Positions 43,914-54,959 are shown, counted from the stretch's first letter. The stretch is 64,000 bases of DNA from Pyropia yezoensis (GCA_009829735.1 CM020620.1:12459420-12523419); one strand, 5' to 3'. The notes: generated by a model from the letters alone, not told the origin. Made by a program: numbers and translations.

Positions 43914-44636
43914 ATGGGCGCCGCCTCTTCAAAAGGTGGGGGCGCTCCGCGCACGCCCGCCGGCGTGTCTGCACTGCGGCGCGTCTCGGGGCGGCTGCCG
44001 CGGACGTCGTCGCCAAAGGGTGGACGGAACGCCAAGACCTCTGCACGCCCTCCTCCGCCCCCACCCGACGTGGACGAAAGCCTCCGCTCTCAAGGCGACG
44101 GCATAGAGCACCTGTTGACGTCGTCTGCCTACCCCCCGCCCCCGCGAGGCGGCGGCGGGGCGTCTCGCAGCGGTCGTATTGACGTGCTGGCCACTGAGAT
44201 TGAGGAGCGTGAGGAGGAGGAGGCGGCCCTACCCAACCTGGAGGAGATCCGCGGGGCGGACCCGACGCGCACGTCAGGCCGGTTGCAGGCGCTGGTGGAC
44301 CAGTTTGGAGTGGAGGCCGAGGCAGGCGCCTGCGAGGTGAGTGCTGCAGCAATGGAAGGCGATGACGAACGTCGGTGGCTCAAGGGGGGAGTCGGCGATG
44401 CGCGGGGGATTGTGTACCCCAAGCCGACACACTCGGGCTTGTGACCCTTTTCATCATTTGCAGCACTTGCTTATTTTTATTCGCTTTTTTTTTCATCGTG
44501 CAGCTTCGGCACTCGGACCACAAGAGTGGGGGGGAGGCGAGGGCACGGGTCTGTCGAAAGAAGAGAGGTATGCATTCATACGCGCCGCATGGCGGCAGAG
44601 CGTGCGCCGGAGAGGGTTGGTGTACGTACAGGCAAG
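43914..44636 (+). CDS. N-myristoylation-type protein, unrecognised (second exon tentative)
   Basis: Exon 1 is 43914-44336 (141 codons): MGAASSKGGGAPRTPAGVSA. Gly2, Ser6 and Lys7 fit an N-myristoylation signal, so membrane attachment is likely. The rest is basic, then Pro-rich, then acidic (LATEIEEREEEEAALPNLEE), ending DQFGVEAEAGACE at a perfect donor GAG|GTGAGT. The acceptor TCATCATTTGCAG (44463) keeps the frame and leads to GTGLSKEERYAFIRAAWRQS and VRRRGLVYVQ. A CAG|GCAAGT at 44631 could be a GC-AG donor, or the frame continues to 44901. A second acceptor at 44501 gives a less protein-like frame. The family is unknown. Confidence 0.5.
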
Positions 44637-44901
44637 TGCGTTCCCCTTTGACTTTGTGTCGGTCCCCTTCCTCTTGGGTGGCTTTGCTGCTCGCGGGCGC
44701 TCGAGGTGGTGGCTCTTCATCGCATCCGCGCTCTCGCGTCGGAGCGGCTGGGCGGTTGTCCACTCGTGGAACAGGCGCGGTTTTCTCGAGATGTTCGTGG
44801 TCCTGTCTCAATGGTCGAAGTGCTGCACAGTCTATCTGCAAAACAATCAACGTCATTCTGAGTTGTGTCAAGCACGACACATGACGACAAGAGAGTTGTA
44901 A

Positions 44902-45407
44902 CGACGGAAACAAACGGAGGGATTCCCTAAGAGAAGGAAAAAAAAAGCAGACGCACACGTGTAGCAAACACGTTGGCCAGGAAGCATGCAAATCGCAGGA
45001 TGCTACAAAACAGGCCACCGGGAGTACAGAGTCCTCTGCCAGCCCGAAGTCGGGATTCGGCAGGTTGTATGAACATAGACAAAAGAAAAAGCAAACCAGA
45101 GGAAGAAAAAACTGGCGGCATGCTACCTCCACGAACACAAGTACCGACACCCACCGGGCCATCCCATGAGCAAACAGAATGCATTGCATTACTGCCGTGC
45201 CGCTCCGTACGCAGTGCCAGGCGCACAGCAGAAAAGAACAAAGGAAACGCTGTCCGCGCCAGTGCCCCGCCTCCCACCTTATAACGCTCATGTATCACCG
45301 CAGCGAGCTTGCCGTAGAATGGGGTACTCAACAAATGGCTCCCACAGTCCATGAGACCGCGATGTCGCTCGCAAAAGACAATGGCCTCGTCCTAAGAAAG
45401 CAGCCAC
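44902..45407. other. Lower-GC spacer
   Basis: No gene is seen; probably the 3' regions of the flanking convergent genes. Confidence 0.45.
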
Positions 45408-47252
45408 TTACTGGGCTCCTTTCGTAGATTCCGCATGGGCAGCCAGGCGGTCGATCAGGTCGCTCTTGCGACCAGTTTGCTTGAGCCCGTGATCCGCGCA
45501 CAGCTTCTTCAGCGTCCGCACCGTGGCTGTGCGGAGCTTGCCCGTTGCCACCAACGAATCGAGGGTCGTCTTCTGCTTGAAGCCGCGCGAGCCCCCTGAC
45601 ACCGCCGCCTCGGCCGCGTCGCTCGCCGTCGACACCGCTGACTCGACAGTATCTGCCACAGACGACGCTGCCGACTTGACGTCCGCAGCGGCGGACTTCA
45701 GAACATCCCCGACTACAGACACGGCGTTGCTCGTCTCGGCCTTTGCAGCTGCTGCCGCCTCTGCAGCCCTCGCCTGCGACGCCTCCTCGGCAGCGACAAG
45801 TTGCGCAGCCCTCTTCTCTGCCTCAGCCTTGACCGTCGCGGCAGCCTCAGCGGCCTTGGCCTCGGCTGCCTTCTCGGCAGCCGCAGTCTCAGCAGCCACC
45901 CTGTCTGCAAGGGCCTTGGCCGCCGCAGCTGCCTCAGCGGCCTTTGCCTCGGCTGCCTTCTCAGCGGCCGCAGTCTCAGCAGCCACCCTGTCCGCCTGGG
46001 CCTTGGCCGCCGCAGCTGCCTCAGCGGCCTTGGCCTCTGCTGCCTTCTCGGCAGCCGCAGTCTCAGCAGCCACCCTGTCCGCCAGGGCCTTAGCCGCCGC
46101 AGCTGCCTCAGAGGCCTTTGCCTCGGCGGCCTTCTCCGCGGCCGCCACCTTGGCCGCCTGGGCCTTGGCTGCCTCTGAAGCCTCCCTGGTCGTGACCTCT
46201 GCCGACGCCTTCCCATCCTTCCCTGCGTCAGCTACCGCAGACGCCGCATCACCTGCCTGCTTCTTGGCCCCTGCGGCCGTGGCAGAGGCACGCTGCTCCA
46301 CCCGCGACTTGGCCGCCGCCACAGCGTCATCCTCTGTCGGGGCTGCGGGCGCGGCATTGCCCAGACGGCCACCCGACGCCTTGCCCGCAATCGCAGCGGC
46401 GGCGTCCGACAGCGCCTGCACCACCCCACGTCGGCGCTTGTCGTCCGCAGCGGGAGCGGCGGGCTTGGCGGCCGCGGATTCCCTCTTCGCAGCCGCCGGG
46501 CGCGCGGAAGTGGCCGCCCCCGACGACGGCGACGACGCAGCGTCCGTGCTGGCGTCGGACGACGGACTCGCCGCCCCGCTACCAAAGCTGTGCGCGCCGC
46601 TGACGTACTCTGCCAGCTTGCTCATCCGCTGCTGCCACGTTTCCCTCACGGCCACAGGAGCGGCAGCGGACGCAGCCGCCCCGCTCAATGCCTCGCCCTC
46701 GTCGTCACCAACCTCCGCAGCACCATTTCCGCGCAACGACGCGAGCTCCGCCTCCCACGCTGCCTGCTTGGCCGCAGCGTCAGCCGCCACGACGTCGTGC
46801 ACGTCCACCTCTGGCACCTCTACGACTGGCAGCGCCGCCTCGGCCGCGGCGCGTCGGCCCAGCTCGGCCGCTGCCGCAGCCTCAAATGGCTCCAAATGTG
46901 CCCGAGAATGGGTGGGGGCGGCGGTGGCCGACGGCACCCTCCCCCGCCTGGCAGCGGCGGGCAGAGCAGCCCGGCTGGCCCCACCGCCGCCCTGTCGGGG
47001 GGCAGGCGTCGCGGACACACCCGCGCCCCCCGCCACTCGCGCCGCATGGCGGAGCCGCCGGAGGTCCGAATCTGCCATCATCTGTAGCGGAGCGGGGAAC
47101 GGTGTCGCCGCGGCGGGGGCGCCGCCGCCGCTGCCGCCGCCAACTCGGACCCCCATATACGAGCGGCGGCCACCACAGACCATGGGGGATCGGCCCAGGG
47201 GGATGAGGGCAGGCGACGCAGGCGGGCAGAAAAACGCCTGGGTGCCCGCCAT
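45408..47252 (-). CDS. SAP-domain protein with LEA-like Ala/Lys/Glu repeats, probably plastid-targeted
   Basis: 614 residues from the ATG at 47252: MAGTQAFFCPPASPALIPLG, with a Phe near the N-terminus and basic, Ser/Gly-rich sequence after it, as in red-algal transit peptides. An in-frame ATG at 47624 would add 124 residues of less convincing sequence. The middle is Ala/Pro/Ser-rich. Residues ~340-500 hold a 29-residue repeat (DRVAAETAAAEKAAEAKAAE plus AAAAAKALA), period 87 bp, at least three near-identical copies. This is amphipathic, coiled-coil or LEA-like (desiccation-protein-like). The C-terminal ~50 residues are a SAP motif (LDSLVATGKLRTATVRTLKK, LCADHGLKQTGRKSDLIDRL), a helix-extension-helix that binds AT-rich DNA or RNA. 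The stop overlaps a strong donor-like CCA|GTAAGT, so a further 3' exon cannot be excluded. A plastid nucleoid or stress role is inferred. Confidence 0.75.
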   Translation of the reverse strand: MAGTQAFFCPPASPALIPLGRSPMVCGGRRSYMGVRVGGGSGGGAPAAATPFPAPLQMMADSDLRRLRHAARVAGGAGVSATPAPRQGGGGASRAALPAAARRGRVPSATAAPTHSRAHLEPFEAAAAAELGRRAAAEAALPVVEVPEVDVHDVVAADAAAKQAAWEAELASLRGNGAAEVGDDEGEALSGAAASAAAPVAVRETWQQRMSKLAEYVSGAHSFGSGAASPSSDASTDAASSPSSGAATSARPAAAKRESAAAKPAAPAADDKRRRGVVQALSDAAAAIAGKASGGRLGNAAPAAPTEDDAVAAAKSRVEQRASATAAGAKKQAGDAASAVADAGKDGKASAEVTTREASEAAKAQAAKVAAAEKAAEAKASEAAAAAKALADRVAAETAAAEKAAEAKAAEAAAAAKAQADRVAAETAAAEKAAEAKAAEAAAAAKALADRVAAETAAAEKAAEAKAAEAAATVKAEAEKRAAQLVAAEEASQARAAEAAAAAKAETSNAVSVVGDVLKSAAADVKSAASSVADTVESAVSTASDAAEAAVSGGSRGFKQKTTLDSLVATGKLRTATVRTLKKLCADHGLKQTGRKSDLIDRLAAHAESTKGAQ

Positions 47253-48016
47253 CGCCTCGGCCAGCGCGGCGTGAAGGGGCGGCGGCGGCAGCAGCAGACG
47301 ACGGGGGGCGGGGCGATTGGGGGAGGCGTGGGGCAGCCCGGCAGAGAAGGAGTGGGGGAGAGAACGCCGTCGAGGGGTCCCAACAAACGACGCGGCGGTG
47401 GCGATCCCGAGCGGAAGCAGACGCGGCGACGCGTCGCGTGCTTCGGGTGCGCGGTGTCGAGCAGCACGATTGGGATCTCGTCGGAGGCGGGGGGGGAAGG
47501 CGGCGGCGGACCCGACGGCAGGCCCGTCCTCGACGGAGACGCTGCGGAGGCAAAGCACCCACAAACAGAGCCACACACGCGCGCTGGAGTGGTGTGGGGG
47601 GAGGTAGCGATTGGTCAATCGCATTGGTTAGCCTCTCCCCCGAGCTGTGGGGGAGGTTGGGGTGTGCAGAGCGATCTCGACGCCGCCGTGGTGGCGGGTC
47701 ACAGGAGACTGGCCCCCGAAAGCCCTGATGCGGCGCCGGTTGGTTGGTCGCCTGTCCAGTCCGTGGAATGGTGACATTAAATATGCGTATCGAAAAGGTG
47801 AACAATTTTTAGAAACACATTGATGCGAGCTCGCACCGACGGTGCAAGAACACGAAGAAGGGTTGCGGCTCTCCACCGCGACGAAGGACAACGACCGGCC
47901 CTCCTCCTCGGGCGACACGGGCAGTGTTACTAAGACTCGCCACGCCTGGTGGTTGTCAAGCAGAGTTAGTTTCCATTTAGTGATGCTCGTATGGGGCCAC
48001 CGCCCCCCTCCTCCGC
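47253..48016. other. Spacer between SAP and PKD/IPT genes
   Basis: 5' region of the SAP gene and 3' side of the propeller gene, both on the minus strand. No other gene was recognised. Confidence 0.5.
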
Positions 48017-50392
48017 CTAGACGTAGCGATAGTTGAAGTGCGTGTCGGGCCTCCCGCCCTTGACGGTGACCCGCACCTGCCCCCGGCCGGCGGGCACCTC
48101 GCAGTAGACGGCCCCTTCCCCTAACGCCGTCCCCCAAGCCAACCAGCTGCGCGTACAGGCCTTGCCGCCGACCAGTGGCCGGCGGTTGGCTACTCGCCAG
48201 CCCACGACCAGCATGACGTTACCGCCCCTTGACGGCCCCCGCGGCGGGTGCACGCCAACTACCACTGGATATCCCGGGTTGGGCTCTTGTGGCCGCAGTA
48301 CGAGCACTCGCTTCTTAAATGTTTGTGCCATGAGCATGGAGCCCGCCGCGTCCACCACCAGCGACAGCCCAGAGTCCTTCCAGAATACGGAAGGAGGCTC
48401 GCGGGTGCGCTTGCCACTCTGGTCCAGGCGAGTTTGGTAGAGGGTCCCCTTGCCATGAAACGCCGCCTTGGAGCTAAACAGGTCTCCCCGGATGGCGTTA
48501 CTAAAGCGGGCGGCTGTGTACTCGGCCATGCCGTTGGTAGAAGACACAAACGTGGCCAGCGGGGGTGTGTACCCTCCAGTGGCAACCGTGTCGTCGGGGC
48601 CATGGTACACGCACTGCCGCCGGTCAAAGCGGCCCCGATTGCGGTTGGGTGTACCATAGTAGCCGCCACGAAAGATGCGCAGCAGCCGGTCAGGCTCGTC
48701 AGGCGGCTGCGAACCGGCAGAGTTGCACGTCAGCGACACGGCACCAAAGCCCTGATTGGCGCTGTTGTCCGCCGTGTACATGGCGCCAGAGGAGTGGATG
48801 AGGAGGCTGAGTGCATTGCGAATGCCCGACGCGTACACCTCTACGCCCTTGCCCGACACCTGGCTGGCCCGCTCCGGGTTGACGTAGTCCGAGTAGCGCA
48901 CGGCACCGTCAAAGCCGGGGCGGTTGATGTAGGCAATGAGGACCGCCGCCGACAAGGGCGAGTCGGGGATACCGCCCATAAGATCCCCGGGCTTGGACAC
49001 CCCCGCGTTGGTCATGGACCCAGACTGGATGAGCATCGCCCCCCCGTGGGTAAACTCAAGCCCCGATGGTGAGTGGTCGTGCGCCGAAACGGGGAGCCCC
49101 GACACAACCGTTGCCACCCACTGGATGCACGTGCCGCTGCGGACGCTTGGGTCAGAGACAAGCTCCTCCACCTTCCCGTTGGCCCAGTCGGTGGGCTTCC
49201 CCCCGTTATAGCGGGACTTGGCAAACAGCACCGCCGTAGATGCGTAAAGACGTGGCTTGACATTGTCTGCGTCGCGCGGGTTGAACGCAATGCCCATGAC
49301 GCTCCGCTTGAGCCCATCCGCACGGAGCTGCTCCGACTCGCACACCGCCGTGACACGGTAGTCGGACGTGACGTTCATCCGCTTGATACGGGCGCCGAGG
49401 TCACCCGTGTAGAGCATACCGTCAGGCCCAATGCGGAGGGCCACAACCTGGGAGGTGCGGAAGGGGCCCGTGCCCTTGGCGTTGCGCAGCCACGTCTGCT
49501 TGAACCGCACCGTCGGCGCGTTGCCGGTGTAGCGGAGGACGCGGCGCTGTGACCACGGGACGACGCCAAAGCCGGTGGCCACCACCACTCCCGCCACGCC
49601 AAGCGGGTGCGGAGGCACCTGCACGCGGAGCGTCGTGGCGGTGGGCGGGTCGAGCGGCACCACCTCCACCCCGTCCACGCGTACGCGCGGCCAGTTGTAA
49701 AAGTTGGTGCCGCGGACAGTGATGATGCCGCCGCTGGCGGGCACTGTGGTCGGGGAGATGGAGGTGATGGTTGGGGGCTGGTCCTGCCATTTTCTTGGCA
49801 GCCGCACCGTCACTGACGTCTGTGCCGACGCAACGTCGCCCGTATTGTCCACGACGGTCAGCTTCAGGCGGGTGGTGCCCAGCCCAAACTCAAGATACGG
49901 CTTCTCGTACGTGGACAGGAGGACCCCCGTGGCCGCGTTGGTCCACCGGTACGACACGATGCGGCCGCTCACCGACGGGGGACCCGTCACAAAGTAGTGC
50001 GAGTGCGAGCGCGAGCCATCCAGCACCACCCCGGTGACTTGCCGGGGCACCCAGGTTGTCAGCGTCACGGGCGGGTTTGGCACAGCGTGCGCTCGGTGGT
50101 CAAACGTTTGGGGCCGCTGCGAAGGGGCGGCAGCGTCGCCGCCAGGGCACCCGACCGCCGCCGCCGCGAGGAGGGTGGCCACGCCATAGAACACCCGGCG
50201 GGCAAGGCCACCTGCGGTTGTCCGTCGAGGGCGGGCCAGGGAGGATGGGGCAGTCCCCGCAGGGGCGCCAGGTGATGGGGAGGGAGGGGAGGGGCGCGCC
50301 TGGCTCGCCGCTGCTCTCGCCGCCGCCCGAGCCGGTGCCGCGGCGGCGGCGTGGGCGTGGCACCCGTGTGGACACCCGCACCGCGCCATCAT
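48017..50392 (-). CDS. Membrane-anchored PKD-IPT-beta-propeller (glucose/sorbosone dehydrogenase-like)-IPT protein
   Basis: 791 residues, no intron. The frame opens further upstream, but the first ATG is at 50392 (MMARCGCPHGCHAH; a second is at 50389). An Ala-rich cytoplasmic head is followed by a signal-anchor (about 65-82, RRVFYGVATLLAAAAVG). A PKD-like domain comes next (about 112-185: VVLDGSRSHSHYF, VSYRWTN, LKLTVVDNTG), then an IPT/TIG domain (about 198-275: PTITSISPTTVPASGGIITV RGTNF). A propeller of the soluble quinoprotein glucose/sorbosone dehydrogenase type follows (about 285-690: VVALRIGPDGMLYTGDLGAR, GIAFNPRD, YASGIRNALSL, GGYYGTPN). A final IPT-like domain is at about 700-790 (VVGVHPPRGPSRGGNVMLVV). 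The architecture points to a cell-surface or secreted carbohydrate- or matrix-binding protein, possibly an oxidoreductase; PQQ or calcium ligands were not verified. Confidence 0.85.
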   Translation of the reverse strand: MMARCGCPHGCHAHAAAAAPARAAARAAASQARPSPPSPSPGAPAGTAPSSLARPRRTTAGGLARRVFYGVATLLAAAAVGCPGGDAAAPSQRPQTFDHRAHAVPNPPVTLTTWVPRQVTGVVLDGSRSHSHYFVTGPPSVSGRIVSYRWTNAATGVLLSTYEKPYLEFGLGTTRLKLTVVDNTGDVASAQTSVTVRLPRKWQDQPPTITSISPTTVPASGGIITVRGTNFYNWPRVRVDGVEVVPLDPPTATTLRVQVPPHPLGVAGVVVATGFGVVPWSQRRVLRYTGNAPTVRFKQTWLRNAKGTGPFRTSQVVALRIGPDGMLYTGDLGARIKRMNVTSDYRVTAVCESEQLRADGLKRSVMGIAFNPRDADNVKPRLYASTAVLFAKSRYNGGKPTDWANGKVEELVSDPSVRSGTCIQWVATVVSGLPVSAHDHSPSGLEFTHGGAMLIQSGSMTNAGVSKPGDLMGGIPDSPLSAAVLIAYINRPGFDGAVRYSDYVNPERASQVSGKGVEVYASGIRNALSLLIHSSGAMYTADNSANQGFGAVSLTCNSAGSQPPDEPDRLLRIFRGGYYGTPNRNRGRFDRRQCVYHGPDDTVATGGYTPPLATFVSSTNGMAEYTAARFSNAIRGDLFSSKAAFHGKGTLYQTRLDQSGKRTREPPSVFWKDSGLSLVVDAAGSMLMAQTFKKRVLVLRPQEPNPGYPVVVGVHPPRGPSRGGNVMLVVGWRVANRRPLVGGKACTRSWLAWGTALGEGAVYCEVPAGRGQVRVTVKGGRPDTHFNYRYV

Positions 50393-51597
50393 TGGATGAA
50401 TTGGCGGGGACTCCAGCTGCACAGCGCCCGAGGCCAAGACGTAGAGCGGCGAAGAAGGGGAGAGGGGAAGGTGATGAGTAACGGAAAAGTGCCAGAAAGG
50501 AGGACAATGACGGCAGGGAGGGGGAAAGCGGAGGAGATGAGAGCGCTACAGCAGCGCGCAACCCAAGTCTCTGGCTGCCACCTTGCTGGCTGCCGTACGC
50601 TGCCTTCGGTCGTCGGCCACTACAAAACAGCCGCTGACGCCCTTAACCCGTAGGCACCACGCCCCACAGATGCGGCCACCACACCCCTCACGCTCCGGGG
50701 GATCGACGTCCTCGCCGTGCCGCGTACACCCACACCCACAGCAGACTGTGGCCGGCCAGGCGGGGCACGCGGCGTCAATCCTCCACAGCCGCAGCCCGCC
50801 GTCCCGCTGCTCCTGTCCCCCCCGGCCCCCCCGCCGCAGGCCTGACAGACTGCAGCGCGTGCCACCGCCGACACCACCCACACGAGCAAGTAGTACCGCA
50901 GGACCGATGCAGTGGGGACGGACGAGGTCTGGCTGCCCGCGCGGGCCTGACTGCCGCGGACCGGGCACGCGCGCGTGTGCGGCCGATGGGGAGGCGGCCG
51001 CCCCAAAGGGCAGCGCGTCCGACCACCCCGCGGCCGACACACCCGCAGCGGCCCGGCCGCCGCGGGCCACGGCGGCGGCGGCTACAGAACACGCCTCCCT
51101 CATCCAACCCCCCCCCCCCCCTCCTCAGCACTCGGAGCGCGGCGGCCGACAGTAGTAGGCCGTAGGTGGTCCGCCAGAGGGGTTGCAGGTGGGGGGAGGG
51201 GACGATAATTATGGCGGCCAGGACAGGAACAGAGTGGGGTTGGCAGCGGATGGTTGGCGGGGGCGATGGATGGACGGGGGGGGAGGAGGGCGGATGGCCA
51301 CTGCCGCTGGCCGCCTCCCCGGCCGGCGGGCGCGTCGGCCGCTGGGCGGGCGACTGTCGGCCCGCCGCGGCCGGCGACGCGGTGGTGCCGTGGCACCCGC
51401 AAGGTGGGCTACCGCGGCCGCCGCCGCTGCTGTGGGGAGTGGGGGGGAGGTGGGTGCGGGGTATGGCGGCAGCGTCAACGGCGGCGTACAGACTGGCTGG
51501 CTTGGCGACCGACGGCGGTGCACCGGGGATGCCTGCGGCGGGGGGGGGGGGGGGGGGGGGGGGGGGCGCGGCCGCCGCGCCGGGTGGGGAGGGGGGG

Positions 51598-51637
<40 letters not shown>

Positions 51638-54600
51638 GGGGGGGGGGGGGGGGGGAGCGGCCGGATCAGCGGTTCACCGTGGGTGGAGGTGCCCGTGTCG
51701 CCGGCCAACCGCCCACCCACCGACCCACCCGCCTTCACTCCCGCCCGTCCGCCCCTCGTCCCGGGGCGGATGAAGAGGGTGCCTGATCCCGGCCGCCTGC
51801 TCGCCCGCCCTCGCCGCGGCAACGAGGGAGGGGGTGGACCGAGCCGGCGGCCGCAGCGGCAGCAGCGGCGGGTGCTGGCGGCGGCTGGCAGGAGCGGCGC
51901 CGACAGCGGCGTTGACAGGGGTCGGGGGGGGGGGGGGGGGAGGGGAAGGGTGCGACGCGCCGCCGTTGCTGTAACCCACCTACATACCCCACCGCCCCCC
52001 TCCCCGCCCCCCTAGGGGCCACCGTTTGAGCCCAGACCCCACTCACGAGCGCCCCGCCGCTGCGGCCGTGCGCGGGCGAGCGGGTCGCGCGCGCGCGCGC
52101 GCGCGGCGACGACCCCTGGCCGAGCCGTTTGGGAATGGGCGCGGCCACGGGGGCCAACCCCCGGCTGGCGTGCGGTGGGGGTGCCACCGTGGTGGAGTGG
52201 TGCGGCCAGCCGGGGTGGGGGGGGGGGGGGGGGAAGAGACCCCAAGGGGTGTACAGTATGTATCTATCGGCAGAGCCCCCCCCACAGCCGCCGTGGGTGG
52301 CCACCTTTGGACTTGCCAGGAGCGCGGGGTGGGGGGGGGGATGGCCCAACCGCGGTGGGTTGCACGCGCTCGTGGCCCCACCTTGCAGCGGCCAGCCGCG
52401 CGCGCGTCTCTCTCCACCCCGGGGGGGGGAGGGGGTGCCCCCCCCGCCCCTCCCCCCACGTGGTCAGCGGGAAGAAGGGTGGGAGACCGGGGCGGCGGCG
52501 GGCGGCAGCTCGTGGTTGCTTCCGCCGGACGTTGAGGGCGGCCGCTGCGCCGCTGCCGCCTACTTGTATGGTCCACGGCACGCGGCCAAGCAGGGTTGGT
52601 TTTGGGTTTGGTGTGCGGTGGGGGGCGGGGGGGGGGGGGGGGGTGGCGGAGGCGGGCGGCAGACAAGACAGCTGTGACCTTTCCCCCCCCTATCCCTCTC
52701 TGTTCTCCTCTGCGCTCCCTTTGCCGCTCTCGTGATCCACTGCCGGCCGGAACATTGCACCGCCCAAAGAAGGCGCGGCATGGACCGTGGCGGGGGGGGG
52801 GGGGGGGGGGGGGGGGTTGCGCCGGTCCAGGCTGGTCGCGGGCGTGGCCGGCGCTGGCTCCCCTCACTCGCCGATCCGACTCACCCCCTTCCAGCCACGA
52901 CGACGGAGAGCCTCGTCTCGGCCGCCGGCGCTTGGTGGGGTGTGGCCGTCGTCCAGCGATCAGCACTCCAACGAGGCTGCTGCAGCCCCACCCGCTTCCC
53001 CCGCGCGCCCCGCCGGCTCTCCTCCTCCGGCTCGAAAAAGCGCCAAGTGTGTGTCCACAACCATCTCCGATGCGGTCGACGACAGACGGGGCACGGCGCG
53101 TCCCGTCACCGTGGGGGTGAGACCCCTCCTCCCGGCTGCCCGCTCGCGCCACCCGGCACCCCCATCAGCCCCTTCCGATTCGTGAGGGCGGGGACGGGCG
53201 CCTGATCCGGGGACACCATACGAGCCCGGCAGAGCAACCCGGCCGCGAGGGTGCATGAAGAGGCCGTTGGCGACGGCCGCTGCGCCCCCACCAGTGCATG
53301 ACAGCTCCTTGCGTATCTTCGACGGGAGGGCGGGTCACGGCGGGTCTGCTTGGGGAAGGGGGGGTGCGCGTCCCACCGGACTGGAGGCTCTCAAGCCTGT
53401 ACAAAGCCGCTCTATTTCCTCTTTTTAGAGTGTATGGCGGGTTTGGGGCGGGGATGTGGGCGTGCCAGGCCGTGCCCGCAGAAGGTCGCAGCGAAAACGC
53501 CTCTGAGCTCCCCGAGGATGCCCTGCAGGGCAGCCTCGTGCTCCCCCTGTGGTGAAAATGAGACTGCTTGATCGATTTCCGGATGACGACAAGACACATG
53601 TCGAGAACATGCCGCAGGATTCAAGAATGAGGATAATGATCTTTGCATTTGTTCGCAGGACAGGTGAGACGACTGGGTCACTGCGTGGCTTTGCCAAACA
53701 GAACGGAGGAAGACTGGGCCGGGACTCGTCACGCCGCGGACTCGATTCCGCCACGGAGGTCCACGAGCACCTCACGTCAAGCGTCATGATGGCAAGCGCG
53801 CGTGGGCTCTTCTACGAGCAGCGCTGGGGGGCTTGCAGTTATGCTAGTCTTGTTCTGGGGCCCACGAACGGGTCTTCTCCAGGTGCTTATGGTACATTGC
53901 ACAAAAAAGATACATGGAGGTTTTTCTCGGCTCGGGCCCGGGCTCCACACCGGCCGTGGCGGGGTCCACGAGCGCCATGCTGACAGAAGGATCACAGAGC
54001 CCCATACGAACTCATGAGGTCCTTGGGTCCCCGGGACGGCGTACCGCTTTCAGGGACACCCTGGGTGGACCGGCTGCTGTCGACCCTGCAATGGGGGCAT
54101 CCTTTTCGCATTGATTTGCCCGGCTCGGGGGTCGGTCCTGGCCTACGTGCTAACTGAGGCTTGGAAGAGGGGTAGTCGATTTTAGAGAGGAGCCATGGGA
54201 CGGCTGGAGGCCATTGTTTTGAGGACTTTTTTCCGTGTGCGGGTCACCGTTTTTGAGATCGCCGTTCTTGGGGTAAATGTTCCATGTCATGGGGTCGCCT
54301 GATTGGTCCACGAAGAAGCCTGGTCCTCATGTGTCCAGTGCCCGTTGTGGCATCTTGGGCAGGTGCCCCTCATGCTCCTGATGAAGCGGGCCTCTCCCCC
54401 CCCTTCCCCTCGTGGACCCCTCTCCTGGACCAGGCACATCAGGGAGGCAACCCCCCCCAGCCCGCTTCCCTCTGGCGGTTCCACCTTGGGCAGGTGGAGT
54501 GCAGTGCGGGGGGGCATGCCCAGGTGGAGTGGGTTCTCGACAGGCGCGGACAGTGCACGGGCCCAGGAGGCAAGGGGGAAAGCGTCTCACATGTGCGTGG

Positions 54601-54640
54601 CGTGGGGGGGGGTCATGCCTCGAGAAGAGGCGGAAGTGCA
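50393..54640. other. Long region without a confident gene; giant G runs
   Basis: The minus frame 50546-51103 from a real ATG (MREACSVAAAAVARGGRAAA) and an overlapping frame with VLRYYLLVWVVSAVARAAVC and Cys-rich sequence (CCGCGCTRHGED, GCGGRICGAWC) might be pieces of one gene split at G runs; the family is unknown. 51540-51566 is 27 G; 51599-51655 is 38 G, one T, 18 G. 53.2-54.6 kb is less extreme in composition and has no recognisable gene. Confidence 0.4.
51540..51655 (+). repeat. Extreme poly-G block (27 G; 38 G; 18 G)
   Basis: Longest homopolymer of the window. It is expected to form G-quadruplexes on the plus strand. Confidence 0.9.
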
Positions 54641-54647
54641 CGACATC

Positions 54648-54690
54648 GCATCAAGGCACTTCGTGCTTTGAGCACGAAGTGCCTCGATGC
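54648..54690. repeat. Strong hairpin, 20-bp arms, 3-nt loop
   Basis: GCATCAAGGCACTTCGTGCT - TTG - AGCACGAAGTGCCTCGATGC. There is one mismatch (A.C in a plus transcript, G.U in a minus transcript). It lies in a spacer, not in a gene. Confidence 0.9.
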
Positions 54691-54959
54691 TGTTGGGCCT
54701 ATCGGGCAGACCATCCCATGCCCCCCGCCAAAATGGGGCCCGCACGACGCCCTGCACCATCCCGACACCACCTTCCTCCCTGTCCTGCTGCACCAGAATT
54801 TACCCGCCCCGTCCCTCATATCCCTTCTGCCCAGTGGAGCCACCGCGCCTGCCCCCCTGCGCCCGCAATGGAAAGAAAAGCGCCCGCGCTGACGCGGGCG
54901 CCGGCGCCGGCGGCTAGCACCAATGCCACTGTTGTCGCCGCTACCCGCTCCACTCCAAT

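Noticed and set aside
47253..47624. Upstream start of the SAP gene at 47624
   Set aside because: The extra 124 residues lack targeting features, whereas the ATG at 47252 gives a good transit peptide. It is kept only as an alternative.
50393..50437. Extension of the propeller protein to 50437
   Set aside because: The codon there is TTG; the first in-frame ATG is 50392.
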